64,000 nt of DNA from Ophiostoma sp. CBS 140.51 (GCA_029298735.1 JANSLP010000014.1:124001-188000), one strand, 5' to 3'. Positions 1 to 12,712 are shown, counted from the stretch's first letter. The notes: generated by a model from the letters alone, not told the origin. A program made the numbers and translations.

Positions 1-1
1 C

Positions 2-352
2 ACTGCGCGTAAGAGCCAGAATGGGCAGTCCTCTAAGATCACGGGCGCCGAAGCGGCGAAGGCCGTGCAGACGGCGGAACCCTGGGACGCGATGACGCGC
101 GTGGCATCCTACATCGATATTTCGGATCCCGTGGCGCAAGTAGCAAGCCTGACCATCGGCAGGCGTGTTGTGCTTTGGCCAACGGATACGGGCAAAGAAC
201 ACAGGGACGAGGGCGAGATTATTCGCTTTGAGGCAGACGAGGTGGCGATCAAGGTGAAGCCTAGCGAAGACGCGCCTCATGTGATCTTGCACGCTCCTCG
301 GCACGGATTCAGGGTGCGTCCGGTCGAAGGCACCGATGGACCAAGACTGTAG
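2..352 (+). CDS. 3' end of an unrecognised protein-coding gene (partial)
   Basis: The reading frame is open from the left edge of the window and stops at TAG 350-352, so only the last 116 codons are seen and the start lies outside. The peptide begins TARKSQNGQSSK and ends TDGPRL. It has a basic Ser/Gln/Lys-rich stretch, then a compact segment with hydrophobic strands (IGRRVVLWP, EVAIKVKP, HVILHAP) that could be the end of a small beta-rich domain. The G+C-rich codon use matches the firm genes of this window and differs from the DNA that follows. I do not recognise the family. A further downstream exon cannot be excluded but none is obvious. Confidence 0.6.
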   Translation, partial: TARKSQNGQSSKITGAEAAKAVQTAEPWDAMTRVASYIDISDPVAQVASLTIGRRVVLWPTDTGKEHRDEGEIIRFEADEVAIKVKPSEDAPHVILHAPRHGFRVRPVEGTDGPRL

Positions 353-3300
353 TAAGTTGGAGATCAGTGATTGCGATCGGAGGTCCCAGTCGGTGCGAAC
401 AGGGTATGGTGCCGGTAAGAATTCTCGGCGCACCTTGTTTATTAGTTACGGAAGACTTTGGAAGCTCAGGCATATGCATTATCCCAAGAATATCACAGCG
501 ACGGGTTTGTTGTATATTATTCGCAACTCCATTATGTATATCTTACACACGTATTGCCCTGAGATGAAAACTGATTGTCATAAAATATTCAAAAAAGAAA
601 CACTATTGCGCAGGATCAATCCCACATATTATCCATATGATGACAGTTGGCCCTCTTCTCGATGAAGCACATCTGATCGCAAAGATTACATTTTCGCTTT
701 GTCGATCGGCTGTCTCAAGCAGAGTCTGGACCACAAAAGTAGCCTTCTTCCACTTTTCGCGATCAGTGACTTATCACAAGGCTTCAAACCTCAAACCTCC
801 ACGAAGCGACGAGAGCTCGAGGGCTTGTGGGCTAGCATCTAGAGTGGCCAGTAGCCGGTGTGCGTGTTTCAGGTTGGCTATTTTCGAAGAGACGAGGCTG
901 CTGCGTACATCTGGTCCTGGCCCTGGGAGGACTTCGTAGGAAGCTTGGAGCTGTTTCGCGTTTTCGTTTTGCGTTTTCACATCATGACGTAGTTGACCGC
1001 GATTAGCTCCGCCTCGCCCGCAATTAGACTCCCACTAACACGGCGCAAGTGAATGAGAAAGAAGCGCGACTACACAATATCAGATCAACAATATCAGTGA
1101 TCGACTTACATCTCGTCTGTTCGTCTATCTTTGCAGCCCAGTTGGCCTTCGATCGTTTGCGTGACTGTCTAACGGACGAATGGGGAACACGTAAGATGCA
1201 CATTGTCCCTGCTTAGACCAAGTTTGGCCAGCGGTGGTTTAGGTGGTGGTTCAGGTGTTGTTGGAGGAGGTGCTCCGGCCAGCCTGGTTGGCTCAGAGTT
1301 GGACTGTTTTTATTGGTCGGAATTCAAAAGAAAAGGGCGGAAAGAACGGCATCGAGCCATCGAGTGCTCTTTCCTCGCCAGCTGTAATCGTGATTTGTTC
1401 TTGCCTTCTGACTGTCCAATTTCCTGTTCGCAGTGTGGTTGACCAATAAGGCAATCAGATGGACCATGACCCAAGTTGACTGCACCTGCACTCCTGCCCG
1501 CTTTCCGCTCTCCTCTTTCACCTTCATGCATGGCTCGGCCGGGGAGACGGTCGCAACCTCCATTTTGAGACGGAAAGAAAGTCAAGGAAAGAAGCGAGAA
1601 ATGCCCTGCAAAAGGGAGAGAAGCGACACGAGATGGAAGAGCCCACACCATCTTTTGCCATATTGTCTTTGCCTCCCAATCCTTTGGACGTCCACCGATG
1701 TTGCTCTCCAGCTCTCCAGCCTTCTTTCGGCGAGTTTACTGACTTATTAATTGGGGTTTCTTTGTGAGTGCCGTCCATCTATCTCCCTTTCCGCAATGCG
1801 ACTCCGACTCCGACGTGAGGGAGGAAACATGGTGAGATTTGATCGAGGCATGAAGGTTATGCTTGAGGCTACGGAGGAAAAGATGCGAAAGCATCCCCCG
1901 CCAACTGCACAAAAAACAAGGAATAGCAGGGAAACGAGGAACGGAGGGTAGAAAGAAAGATAACAGAGAGATAAAGAAAGAACGGCCAAGAAGCCATTCG
2001 GAAACGGACGCGCGCACCTTCTCCTTCTTTTGTTCTTTGCTTTGCGACGATTTATCAGCATGCGAACAGTGCTTGTAAAATACTGACAGTGAAAGTGCCA
2101 CGCCGTGCGAATACAGGTCTGCATACGCCCCAGCCAATCAACAACTACCTGTATGAGCAACCCCCGGCACCCAGCGCGTTCTTTGTCCCCCGCTAGTGGA
2201 CTGCGAAATGAAGTCATTGGCAGGCATCAAAGAAGCCCCCCAGCACGCTGGCCTTTAGCGACCCACAGCATGACAAGTCACTGCACAGTGCCGCCCAGCT
2301 GTCTTCTCAGTCTCCAGTGGGAGAGCTTTCGGCCATGTATGCACTGCGTGAGCTGCATGAGCCCTCTTTTTATTTTATTGTGGGCTTCTCAGTCGGACTC
2401 TCAGAAATCACAAACACGTCAAAAAGTCTAAAATAGTTGACTGGGACGCAAAACGGAGGGCCCTGACTCGCGCTCCGATGGCCAGACGATTCTGGCCGTT
2501 GAACTTGGAGGCATGCGCCTTGTTGTCCATTTTCTTGGCCTTTTCCGGCTGGCCTGCAGCCCGGCCTGGCCTGGTCGTGCACACTCTGGCCATGTTTTTT
2601 TTGTCCATCCGTTCTCGATTGCCCTCTCAAAATCTCGATCGCGGTCTTGTTCTAGGGCTACTTTTTGGTGTGTCGTTTCCCTCACTCACTTCACTGTCCT
2701 CTTTCAGTGCTCTTTCAGCGTTTTGGCAGGAGTGCTCGTATTCTGCCTGCCACGCGCTTTCCCTTCCAGCCCGTAAGATTTCAGGTAGGACCCAGTTTTC
2801 CGAGACCGCACCGCCGATTACGTCATTCGAAGACGAGATATTTGTTCTGTCCAGTCGCACAGGGTACTGCAGTCGTCTTCCTGCTGTGCAAGGGGGGGGG
2901 GAAGAGAGACAAAGAAAGGAGGAAAAGGAGAGAAAAGAAAGAGCCGCCCGGTGCAGTGAGGTTGGACGACACAGAACCATAGTTGTTTACAAGTAGAAAA
3001 GACTGTCGCGCGTGTGAATGGGGCTCTTATGATGTCGGTCGTGCCATTCTTTTCTTTTTTTTCTTGCCTTTTCCCACGCCAGCGTTTCTTTTTAGATACG
3101 GTGGACCACTTTTCAACTTCAACGGACAGGGGCTGCGTTCTGCTAGCGCGCTGCACCGTTTGACGGACAAGCGAAAAAAGGCAAAAACGCAAAAGAGCCA
3201 AGAGGAACGGCAACAAGAGACATGGAATGGAAAGAGCACTTCGCTTGTGGCCCGTTCGGTGCTAGGACGGGAGTGGAAAGAGGGATGGGAAAAGAAGCAA

Positions 3301-4800
3301 CAACGAAAAAAGGGGGGCGGGTATGTTACCGGCTGGGTAAGAGCGTGGGGAGTGAAGCGACCGTAGTGTGCCAAGTGCGCCTGCCCTTCTTTCGACGTTT
3401 TGGCTCTTCTCACTCGGAAATAGAAAAAGTGATGGACGGTGCAACTTGGCTGCTTGGGTGCCGACAGCAGGAAGTTTGACCACACAAGAAAGGGAGGATA
3501 AAAGGCCAACGGTAAAACGAATTAAAACGACAAGATGCGTTCGCATGCAGGCCTTTAGCAAGGAGAATGAGAAGGCTGGGTGGATAATGTCTGTCCTTTT
3601 GGAAGGGGTGTCAACAAGAGCTGGGAAAGGGCGGGGAGGCAGCTCATGTCACTCGCCTGTTCCTTCCCCCTACATGAAGATTTCTTTCCGACGTGGGAGA
3701 GGTGTTGTTTCCTCTTTTGATCCTGATATTAACAGGCCGGTCCTAGCGTCTGACGCAATTTTCCCAGCCGCAAGACAGAGATGAGAATTAAGATACGACG
3801 TATTATCGACAAGTCGACAGGTCCAGACTCAAATCAGACAACATCCTCGTGCTCGACAAGCATGCGGAGTTCTGCATACGAGGATTGATGCACAGCAGCT
3901 CAACCAGGGGCAGACCTTGCCACATCCTCATTGACTTGCGTGTCCTCTGCCCTGCCTTGAACATGCGGGAGAGCATCTAGAACAGTAGAATATAGAACTG
4001 CAGCCGCTCGTTTCCCCCTGCGTAGCCCACCTGCTGTGGAAAAAAAAGGCAAAAGCTCGGCCGCCGGTCGGCGGGATACTGACGGTGGGAGGCTCTGGCA
4101 GATAATGTACTGAGTAGATTTGCTTGTACTTCTTTATTTCAAGCAATATGGCATAGTGTCTAGGTCGATATATGTTGATATACCTTTGATATGTGGAGAT
4201 ATTAAGACCCGCGATCAAAGATTGGCAAGATAAAAAAAAAGTGACACTGAAGCTGTGTTGGTTGCGTTGCCGGCAGAGAGTTTCCAAGCTCGGCCACGAG
4301 AGCAGGCTACAAATCGCCCGAGTGGACTGGGCTGCTGGGAAGGGGAAATGGAAGAAATGGAAGCTGCAACGCCTTTGTTTCCTCACCTTTGCTCCTGCCC
4401 GTTCATGCGCATTACGATGCATCGCCATCTCGGCCCATCTTTCCCTTTCTCTTTCCCCTTTCCCCTTTTCTTCACCCTGCATCTTTGTTTCCCCATCTTT
4501 TGGCTCACGCAACGCGTCTCCAACATAGTAACCCCCCGCCAGGCGTGACGCAAGTGGCAGAGAGGTGCATCGCACGCTCGACCCCCGAAGCGAGAAAACA
4601 AACGGAACAAGCAGGGGCTCTGGGGCTGGAGATTTTGGAGTTGTCATTTTGGCTTTGCGCATTTGCTTGTTTTCTTTCTCCACTGTGTGGGTCGTAACAG
4701 CACTGTGTGAGTACCGGTGTGGGCAGGCATGGCAAGTGCGAACCCCCGGAACGCCCCCCATTCCTCAGCATGGCAAGAACACGCCCGAGCACACACACGC

Positions 4801-4816
4801 AGAGAGAGAGAGAGAG
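4801..4816. repeat. (AG)8 microsatellite
   Basis: Perfect AG dinucleotide run directly after an ACACAC stretch, in non-coding DNA. Confidence 0.9.
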
Positions 4817-5307
4817 CACACCCCAACCTCGTCGTCACACACCACCATTTCCCATTCATTTGCCATGCGGCGTGCCCCCATCCCATTGTCAATCCATTCG
4901 AGTCGAACCCAATGCACATCCATTGACCGTTGCAGGAAGGACCAGCTGAACGGTGAACAAGTGAGCAATCAAATGCCAAAAAAAAATAAGAATTTGAATA
5001 ACAGAATCACGAGGCAAGAGTCAAAACCAACTGAAGGAAGGCAAAAAAGAGTAGGGCGCGAACAATGACAGGCCTTCAAAATGACACCCGTAAATTACAA
5101 CATCCACACTCTAGTGAGCTTTTCGAGCACGGTCCGGTAAATTCGCAATTACGCCCAAATCACACGAGCCGGGACGCTTGGTCTTGTGCCTTTTCTTCTT
5201 TTTGCAGTGCCAGAAGTGGGGCCTGAGGCAATTACTCGTGATCACAGTGGCCTGGCCTCGAAAAATAGCAAAAAATAGGGCACAATAGGCCTGGCTACAG
5301 GACTCGT

Positions 5308-5343
5308 AAAAAAAAAAAAAAAAAAGAAAGAAAGAAAGAAAGA
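5308..5343. repeat. A18 run plus (GAAA)n microsatellite
   Basis: Eighteen A residues (5308-5325) followed by GAAA units to 5343. No A-box or B-box and no target-site duplication was seen beside it, so it is read as a simple repeat and not as a retroposon tail. Confidence 0.9.
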
Positions 5344-6759
5344 ACGGCAACAACAGTGTGACAAGAGCATGGCCAATACGGAGCGTGTCCGCACCCCCAT
5401 CTCCACCTGGAAGAGCCCATGTCGCCCACGACACCCAGATAATTGCTTCAATTACGGAGCAGGTCGCGCGAGAACAAGACGCCATCCTCACTGGTGACAG
5501 TGCGTGGGGCCAGGGCCTTGCACTGGCTGGGAAAAGGCGCCTCGCGACAATGAGGTACACGCACCTCGTGCCCATTTTTGCGCGCCGGCCCAAGTACCCT
5601 GCTTGCAGAGCGTTAGTGGCCGTCTTGCCTAAGAAAGTGCGAAAAGGGGGGCGTTATGCCTGTTTCTGCACTCGCTCCAAACGCCATCGCTCCTTCCCTT
5701 CCACTGTTTTCCCACTACCCACCCGCATACAGCCAATCAGGAGAGCCGTTGGTAGAATTTGCGGGAAAGAACCAAAGAGGAAAAGAGGCGAGAGAGGGAA
5801 AGACCCACGAAAAGTCGGGAAAATGGGCGTCTGCGTCATGGTCCTTCTCATTCGATTTTTCACTTCCCTCACTCTCAACCTTTCCCCCTATGAGTACTTG
5901 CCCTTTGCGCTGTAGTGGTCCTCGTCCCCCGGTTCCTTCCCCCGTTGCGAAACATTTCTATGCCCACAGCGTCACCACACCCTTTTCTCCAGCTACGTCA
6001 CCCGTCTTTCCTCTTCCTCTCCTTTTTTTCTTTTTTCCCCTTTCAAACTCTTTCGTCATCCTCGGAGTACAGCATCACCAACCACACACGCTCGACGGAG
6101 AACACTCCTTTCCCTTATCGGCTTTCCGTTTTTTATTGACACTCTACACTTCTGTTCAATTCTTTGATTAATCGTGACTTTTCCCCACCTATCGTCCTCA
6201 GTATCATCACCAAAAGCGCCCAGTCCCGTTTTGCGCTTTTGCGACACTCGATTTTGGGTCCTTCTTTCACAACCCCTTCTTTTTTACCCTTTTCTTTCGT
6301 CACCTCCATTTTCGCGGCAGACTCTGTGTCTATCGCCGATCTATCCATCGTTGGCTATCGTTTCGTTTGTCCATTCTGATATCGCCTTGACCTTCTTCTC
6401 CAACCGCGTGCCTCGTTCCCGTTTTCCAACGAGAAACATTCCATCTGCGCAACGCCTCGTGGCGTCATCGTCATCGCTTCGTCGCACCCCCGTCTCCCTT
6501 TTTGTCCCAACGGTCACTACTCGACGACGCATCGACGGATCACGCGTCTGCAATCGTCGACTTGTTGAACGAACATTGTTCGTCTCGATTTAGAAGAACA
6601 TCTTTTTAGGGCGGCTGTTTAATTTTTTCGCTGGAGTGACTCTTTTCGTCAGACGCCTCCCGCTATTACAAATCCACACTGTCGACTACATCGACGACCC
6701 TCAACCATTCATTAATCAGTATTCATCACCTGCAATCAGCATCGTCATAGCCTCACATC

Positions 6760-8687
6760 ATGGCGAAGCACTCTCCGACGCCCGCATCGCGCGGCACTTC
6801 TAAATCTCCCAAGCAGAAGACCAAGTCGTCGCCCTTACGAACAGGTATGTGTTGAACTTTTTTGTGTGTTCTTGTCCGGTCGCTATTGTTTTTTTCGTTG
6901 GCCGACGGGATTTTTACGTTGTCTTGATCGTTGCACACCGACAACATTCTTTTAATCGGCTTGCTTCCTCATGACTATCGTTGCTGACAACTCTTTCCGC
7001 TCTCACAGAGACGTCCGCACAAAAAGCCGACTCCTCGAATGCCGAACCCGCCAAGCCTCTCGCGCCTCCACCCCGTCCCAACCAGCAGACCGGCAACACT
7101 CCCGACTACTTTGCCAGCCAGGCCGGTGGTGCCAGCGGCTCGCTGAGCCTGGAGCCGAACCCCTTCGAGCAGTCGTTTGGCGGCGGCAGCGGTGGTGCTG
7201 CGGATACATCCAATGGAACCAAGCTGCCATCCGTGGCCGCTCTCACATCGCCGTCGTCGCTCCTCCCCGGCGGCACGACACCGTCCTTCAACTGGGGTGG
7301 TGGATCGCTTCGGACAGGCCCACTTAGTCCCGCGATGTTGTCTGGTCCCACAAACGATTACTTCGGAGACACCCATCTTCGTGGTGGCTTTCCCACGCCC
7401 AACGAATCGTCTCTCAGAACCGGCTTGACCCCCGGCGGCAGCGGGTCCATGTTCCCTGCTCCAAGTCCCAGTTCCCAGGCCGTTTTTGCTCAACTTCAAA
7501 GTGGAGGGGCAACGCCCGGCACCCTGGACTTCCACCGCACTGCTATGACCGCTGCGGCTTCCAAGCGGGAGCAGCAAGCCCAGCTCGCCAACCAGGCCAA
7601 CCAGCAACAGACCTCCGCCCCGACAAGTGCGCCCCAGGAACCGGCTGCGACATCTGCGGCTGCTCCCAAGGCTGAAGCAAAGACATTCGACCAAGACAGT
7701 AACGCAGCCAATAGTCTCTACCTGCTTGCTCAAGGTCGCGGCAGTGCCCAGCCTCAAGCACAATTCGTTGCTCCCCCGCCTCCGCAGCCGGTATCCAACA
7801 CAGCAGTTCCCCTGCCGCCTACCGCCGGCATGCCTGCCGGCCCGCCTGTCAACCAGACTCCGGTGCCCATCCCAGTCATCCCTGGCCAGAATGGCCGTGC
7901 CCTCAATGGCACTTCACTGACCAACGGCCACGCCGCCACAAACGGCTCTGCTCCGGCCCGCAACGGCCGCGGCACTAGCGAGGCTGTCAGCGCCGCTTCT
8001 GATGACAGCGAGCCGGCTCGCCCTAACACTAAGGGCAGAGGCAAGCGCAACTCGTCTGGCGACAACGGCTCTGCTGCCAACAACCGGAGAAAGGCCTCTG
8101 ATGCTCCGGCCAAGGGCCCTGCGGCCAAGAAGGCCAAGACGGCGGCTTCGGCCTCGCCACCTCATGACGACATGTACGGCGACGGAGACTCACAATCTGA
8201 CGACGACGAGAACCGCCTGGGCAAGGACGGTCAACCTCGACCTAAGATGACCGAGGAAGAGAAGCGCAAGAACTTCCTTGAGCGGAACCGGTATGTTTCT
8301 TTCCACTCCATTTGTTATTATCTTGTATTATTTTTTTTTGCCCGTCTCCATGTACTAATGCATCTTGACAGTGTCGCTGCACTGAAGTGTCGCCAGCGAA
8401 AGAAGCAGTGGCTGCAGAACCTGCAGACAAAGGTCGAGCTTTACAGCTCAGAAAACGAGAACCTGTCATCGCAGATTAACCAGCTGCGCGAAGAGATAGT
8501 GAACCTCAAGACGCTGCTTCTGGCTCACAAGGATTGTCCTATCACACAACAGCAGGGCCTTCATGGGACGTACCTGCAGCAGTCCATTGAGCCGTTCAAC
8601 CCGCAAATGAACCCCTACGGCCTGGCCGCGCCCATCGCCAACCAGCCCGTTATTGCCGGCCAGGTCGGTGCCCGGCGGTTCTCTTAG
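6760..8687 (+). CDS. atf1: Atf1/AtfA-type bZIP stress transcription factor
   Basis: Exons 6760-6844, 7009-8290 and 8372-8687 give 560 residues; all junctions are GT-AG and intron 2 has a TACTAAT-like branch site near 8354. Near residues 76-86 is LEPNPFEQSFGG, followed by Ser/Thr-Pro sites (GPLSPAML, GLTPGG), which are typical of the Aft1 OSA/HRA regions. A Gln-rich and Pro-rich middle precedes a basic nuclear-localisation stretch and then the bZIP (about 446-512). Its basic core is N455-RVAALKC-R463, followed by RKK and a leucine zipper. In fungi this nuclear factor is activated by the Hog1/Sty1 kinase and controls oxidative and osmotic stress genes, conidia and virulence traits. Start: the first ATG of exon 1, giving MAKHSPTPASRG. 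Intron 2 interrupts the basic region and is in frame without a stop (see findings). Confidence 0.93.
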
Positions 8688-10479
8688 GTCGGACCTCCGC
8701 AGGTCGTTAAAGATTCCGACAGAAGCCCGATAATGCAATCGATTGAGCGTGATCAGGAACCTTGTCAGAATCCTGGTAAGGAGCCGAATAAGGAACCTAC
8801 CTGATGGGCAGCAAGGCGAGGCGAGATGACGCCTCGCGTGTAACATCACCAAAAGGGGGCGTATACCATAATCTTTGTTTCGGGATAGAAACCCGTGGAT
8901 CTGCTTTTCTACTTTTGCATTTTTGTGTCCTGTCTTCGTCTCTTTCTTGTTTGTCCTTTTTTGTCTTTTTCTGGTGTTTGGAACAAAATGACGGTCTGCA
9001 AAGGTCTCGCACAAAAACGGAAGGGCCTGCGGCGTCAAGGCCCTGCCTGGCAGGGGAAGGTTAACGAGGACCAAGGCCGGCGGAGGCTGTTTTCTCCCTG
9101 GGATGTCTTTACAGCGTGTCTTTGTTTTGTTTTTTATCGTTTTCTTTTGGTCTGGTACTTGGGTTTTCTTTGTGTCTCTTCTTTCTTATTTGTCTTGTTG
9201 ATTACCTCACAGACGTCACTACGTGTCTATTCTTTCCTTTATTCTTTCTTTTTATTTCTTATTTCTTGCCTCGTCTTATTTCTTCCTAGTTCTTGCATGG
9301 CGAGATCGCTTGACGTTGACCGACTTCATTGGTGGTGATGATAAACGGGGGATCGCTGAGGCAACAAAATACACGGGTTGTCGGCAACATGGTATATATA
9401 GTGTTCTGTCGTTAGGTCTTTTGACACATAAAATCCAATTGAACCTTTAACACTACATTCCGTTCGTAGCGTTGCAGAAGTTTAGTGACGATCTTTTCTT
9501 GTGACGAATGATGGTAACGACATGGAAAAGTTGAGTAACGTGACCATTGTCGGCTGTATCACGTGATATTAGTCATACTCTTTTGCTCCTGGTACAAAAC
9601 GGCTGGCCATTCTCGGCTGGCACGCTTGCCCAATTAAGGCTAGCTCAATTCCACCAGGCCCAGAACTGGCAAATCAGGTGCGCCGTACAGCGCGCGTAAA
9701 CAAATCGTCGACGAACAAGGGGGAAGGAAAGGTGGGAGAAAAGACCGAGCCGGAAGGCACACCCCCAAAGGCGCAAATCGCAACACAAACCAAGGAAGGC
9801 AGGACAGAAAGCGCTTTGTCTGGAAGGAACCACCGCCCCAAATCCACCCCCTCACCTTCCTCCTTCAACAAATCTCGCGATGCTTCAGCACATACACGAC
9901 ACACCACCAGGGTTTAGACGGTAACCCCCATCAATCGACGACACACGACGCGACCACCCTTCCCCAGCAAAGCGGGACGCGATTTGGGCACGAGGCTTTC
10001 CCTCCACCACTGCCCCGACACGAAACTTTTTTTGTGCGGAGAGAATCGCATCACGAACGATTTGGACGAACAATCGACGCGTCATATCGTCCCAACAACG
10101 TCGACAAGGCTTGCGCGACACCATCTGCGGCCACCGAAAGCATCGCGGTCGCGCGATTGCGAACGAGACAGCGCAAATTGGCTGCTGTTTGCCATCCCGA
10201 GCGGGAGGAAGTTGGCGACCATCCGAGGCAGCCACCCGGGGAAACGACACAGCAAGGGGAACAGAAGATCAATCGACGACACGAAGTGCTTACGGCGCAT
10301 TCAGAACGCGTCATTTCTGTCCCGGGGATACGATTCAGCGAGGGGGAAACCACCCGGCGCACAACCGGGAAGGCTAGCCAGGACATGTCCCAGCGACGAC
10401 ACGGACGACGCAGCCATCACGACACTACATTTTCGACGCCGTCTTCACTGTCTACACCACTGCGCCGCACCCGCCATCC
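8688..10479. other. Intergenic: atf1 3' region and dsn1/mis13 promoter
   Basis: The first roughly 0.75 kb is T-rich and probably the atf1 3' UTR and terminator. A palindromic E-box ATCACGTGAT lies at 9558-9567. The final 0.6 kb is rich in CGACG words and contains two ACGCGT boxes (10077, 10306). No coding frame is convincing. Confidence 0.6.
9560..9565. promoter_or_regulatory. E-box CACGTG within a 10-bp palindrome
   Basis: ATCACGTGAT is a perfect palindrome with a CACGTG core, the bHLH (Cbf1-like) recognition word. It lies about 0.9 kb upstream of dsn1/mis13. Functional use is inferred only. Confidence 0.35.
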
Positions 10480-10580
10480 ATGACGACCCTCGTACGGACC
10501 CGTCTACCGCTTCAGGACTTGAGCATGAGCAACCAGGCCAGCCGCCGCAGCAGCAAACGCATTGCTGGTAGGTGACGCGT
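10077..10580 (+). promoter_or_regulatory. Three MluI cell-cycle boxes around the dsn1/mis13 start
   Basis: ACGCGT occurs at 10077-10082, 10306-10311 and 10575-10580 (the last inside intron 1). All three read ACGCGTCA on the + strand. ACGCGT is the MCB word bound by the MBF-type G1/S factor in yeasts. Presence is certain; function is inferred from the gene it precedes. Confidence 0.5.
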
Positions 10581-12337
10581 CAATGGCCCCCTTTCAGTAT
10601 GATATAATGCTAACAGACGGATTGTTTTAGCCGCCGCTGTGTACGATGAGCAGGATGGCGACTTTACATTCACACGCGGCTCCAAGCGGGCCAAGACAAC
10701 AGCTGCGCCCGAGCCAGCAGCAGCACCAACACCAGAAAAGACAACGGCGGCAGCGGCAAAGAAGAGCAGGCAAAGCGTAGGACGGAAACGCGGAGCCATT
10801 CCTGCATCACCACCAACGACAACACGATCGTCAACCGCCTCGCCACAACAAATAGAGACAAAGCTGGCAGCGTCCACAACAAGGCGACCCGGCCGGCCAC
10901 CAAAAGCCGCGAAAGCATTACGACCGCCTGTTGAAGAGGATGAGGAGGACGAGATCTCGGCGCGACCTGCACCAGTGCCAGCAGCCAAGCCAAAGCGGAG
11001 GACACGCGCGTCGTCGGAACGGGCCGACGAAGGACCAGCACCACCGCCGCCAGTGCCAGCACCCCGGGGACGTAAACCACGCGGCAGCACAGCTAAGCGG
11101 CGAGATCCTGAACCGGTGGAGGAAGAGGATGACGACGATGTTGTGGCTGTTGTGGACGACGCCGATACGACCAACGACAACGATATCAGCAGGACACCTC
11201 TAAGCGAGAACAATGCGGGCGCTCACCACCAAACGATCGCGTTGCCATTTAGCGATACACCCATCATCAACCGCAATAAAGAACTCCGGCGGAAGAACGG
11301 ACAAAGGCGAAGCAGTGTGGGCATGCGTGGACGGCGCGCGAGTTCGCTGATCGATAACGGCCACAGCGCGTTGCCACATCGCGAGGTCGATTCGGCTGAG
11401 TTCTACAAGCACATTGAGGCGGAGGGTCTACCAGAGCCGCGGCGGATGCGGCAACTGTTGATGTGGTGTGGTGAGCGTGCGCTGTCGGAGAAGCCACCTC
11501 ACGGTTCGGCGAACTCGAGTGCTCTTCTAGGTGGTATGTATCCCCATTGTGTGCCGTTCATTTATTGACTCATACTAACTTTTTGCCTAGCCCGCGCAAT
11601 ACAGGATCAATTGTTAAAAGACTTTGCGAACCGGGCCGAGTTCTCCAACTGGTTCGGCCGTGACGAGCTTCCTGGCGAAGAGGCGAAGAACCTCAAGAAG
11701 CCGGTCATTCTTAAGCCAAATCCGCGCAACATTGAGCACGAGGAGAAAATTGCCGAGTTGGAGGCGAGGATCAAGAGGTATGTCTGCCAGTATTAAAGTT
11801 ATGTTCCTCCGATATGCGACCCACTAACACTCTCACAGATTAAAAGAGGAAAAGAAAAAGTGGATGTCGTTGGCGAAGCCGACACTTGACATCCAGCCCT
11901 TGTTTGACTCTGACACCAGCCCAGCCGACCTCGCCAAAGAGCCACCACTGCCCGACGAGAGTTTGCTCGACCCGGAGGAGGCGAAAATGCTGCAGGTCGT
12001 CCTATCACAACCACCAGGTGAATCAACTTCAACAGAAGCAACATCCGACCCAGCAGCGTTCCGAGCACAAATACAAGAGCGTGTCGGCCGGTTACGAACA
12101 TCTGTGGCGTTCCAGGTTGACCACCTGGCGTCCAATGTGCATGTACTCGACCAACGAGTGTCTGTGGCCGGACGTGAGGCCGACTTACTGTTACGTCTTG
12201 GCGCTGCCCGGCTCAAGGCACGCGAAGACCGTGAGAAGGCGGCTGTTGGCACGCGGGAGATGCCGGTGATGGAGGTGCTGCGGAGTCTAAGCAGGATTCT
12301 ACCAGAAGACAGCGGAGGCGGCGGTAGTGGCAGTTGA
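10480..12337 (+). CDS. dsn1: Kinetochore subunit Dsn1/Mis13 (MIND/Mis12 complex)
   Basis: Exons 10480-10567, 10631-11533, 11591-11777 and 11839-12337 encode 558 residues. Exon 1 ends in a basic RRSSKRIA segment that continues as AAVYDEQDGDFTFTR, the usual start of filamentous Mis13 proteins. Residues about 40-250 are disordered, with AT-hook-like GRPPK, acidic runs and basic runs. Two RRxS sites (RRSS and RRAS, about 252-268) fit Aurora B targets known on Dsn1. The conserved Mis13 domain starts near 276 (LPHREVDSAEFYKHIEAEG) with IQDQLLKDFANR and a C-terminal coiled coil. Dsn1 joins inner kinetochore CENP-C to the outer Ndc80 complex. A second in-frame ATG at 10525 (MSNQASRRSS) is an alternative start. 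At the exon 2 donor I chose GTATGT (11534) over GTGGTA three bases earlier; both keep the frame. Confidence 0.88.
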
Positions 12338-12712
12338 TTCACTTTCTGGAGGCTATTTGGAGTTGCTATTCACAAAACGGCGTTCATACAGGGGCGTTGG
12401 AGTGGGCAGCAGGATATCCTTGGGACGAGGCTGTTTAAACTCTTTTTTTACTGGGAAGGGGAGCCAAAGGGGAGGAGGAAGAGCGTTGGGAGGCCTATTT
12501 GATGCATTTTGCGTTTTGTTTCTCTGTTCTTTTGTGTCTGTTTTACGTTCTTGTCCATGTTTTTTTCTTCTTTCCTTTGTCCACACTTTTTTTGACTCTG
12601 ATAATGAGCGTGATGATTTTCTTTCTCTCCCTTTCTACCCGATGCATATACATGTGGTCCATTCCATTTTTATTGTACATTTTATATCATATGTTCTATT
12701 GTGCCTCATCCT
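12338..12712. other. Convergent 3' region between dsn1 and sdh5
   Basis: 375 bases between two stop codons of converging genes. T-rich on the + strand; likely shared 3' UTR and terminator sequence. No gene seen. Confidence 0.6.

Larger units (their letters stand above)
353..6759. other. 6.4 kb intergenic stretch, no gene seen
   Basis: All open frames here are short, low-complexity or overlap one another on both strands, and none resembles a known family. The DNA is rich in alternating purine and pyrimidine tracts. It holds a G run (2892-2901), an (AG)8 tract (4801-4816) and an A18 run followed by GAAA repeats (5308-5343). The last 0.8 kb (about 5.9-6.76 kb) is C/T-rich and is probably the promoter and leader of the Atf1 gene. 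CRE-like half-sites occur at 985-992 (TGACGTAG), 2818-2825 (TTACGTCA) and 5993-6000 (CTACGTCA); autoregulation by Atf1 would be an inference. Confidence 0.6.

Noticed and set aside
1747..2217. Minus-strand frame with hydrophobic stretches
   Set aside because: Complement of purine-rich tract; no start context or family match.
6981..7008. Upstream extension of Atf1 exon 2 as the protein start
   Set aside because: These bases end in a proper CAG acceptor, and a first exon with matching phase (6760-6844) gives a better N-terminus.
9001..9338. Hydrophobic plus-strand frame downstream of atf1
   Set aside because: T-rich 3' UTR sequence read as Phe/Leu/Cys; no motif.
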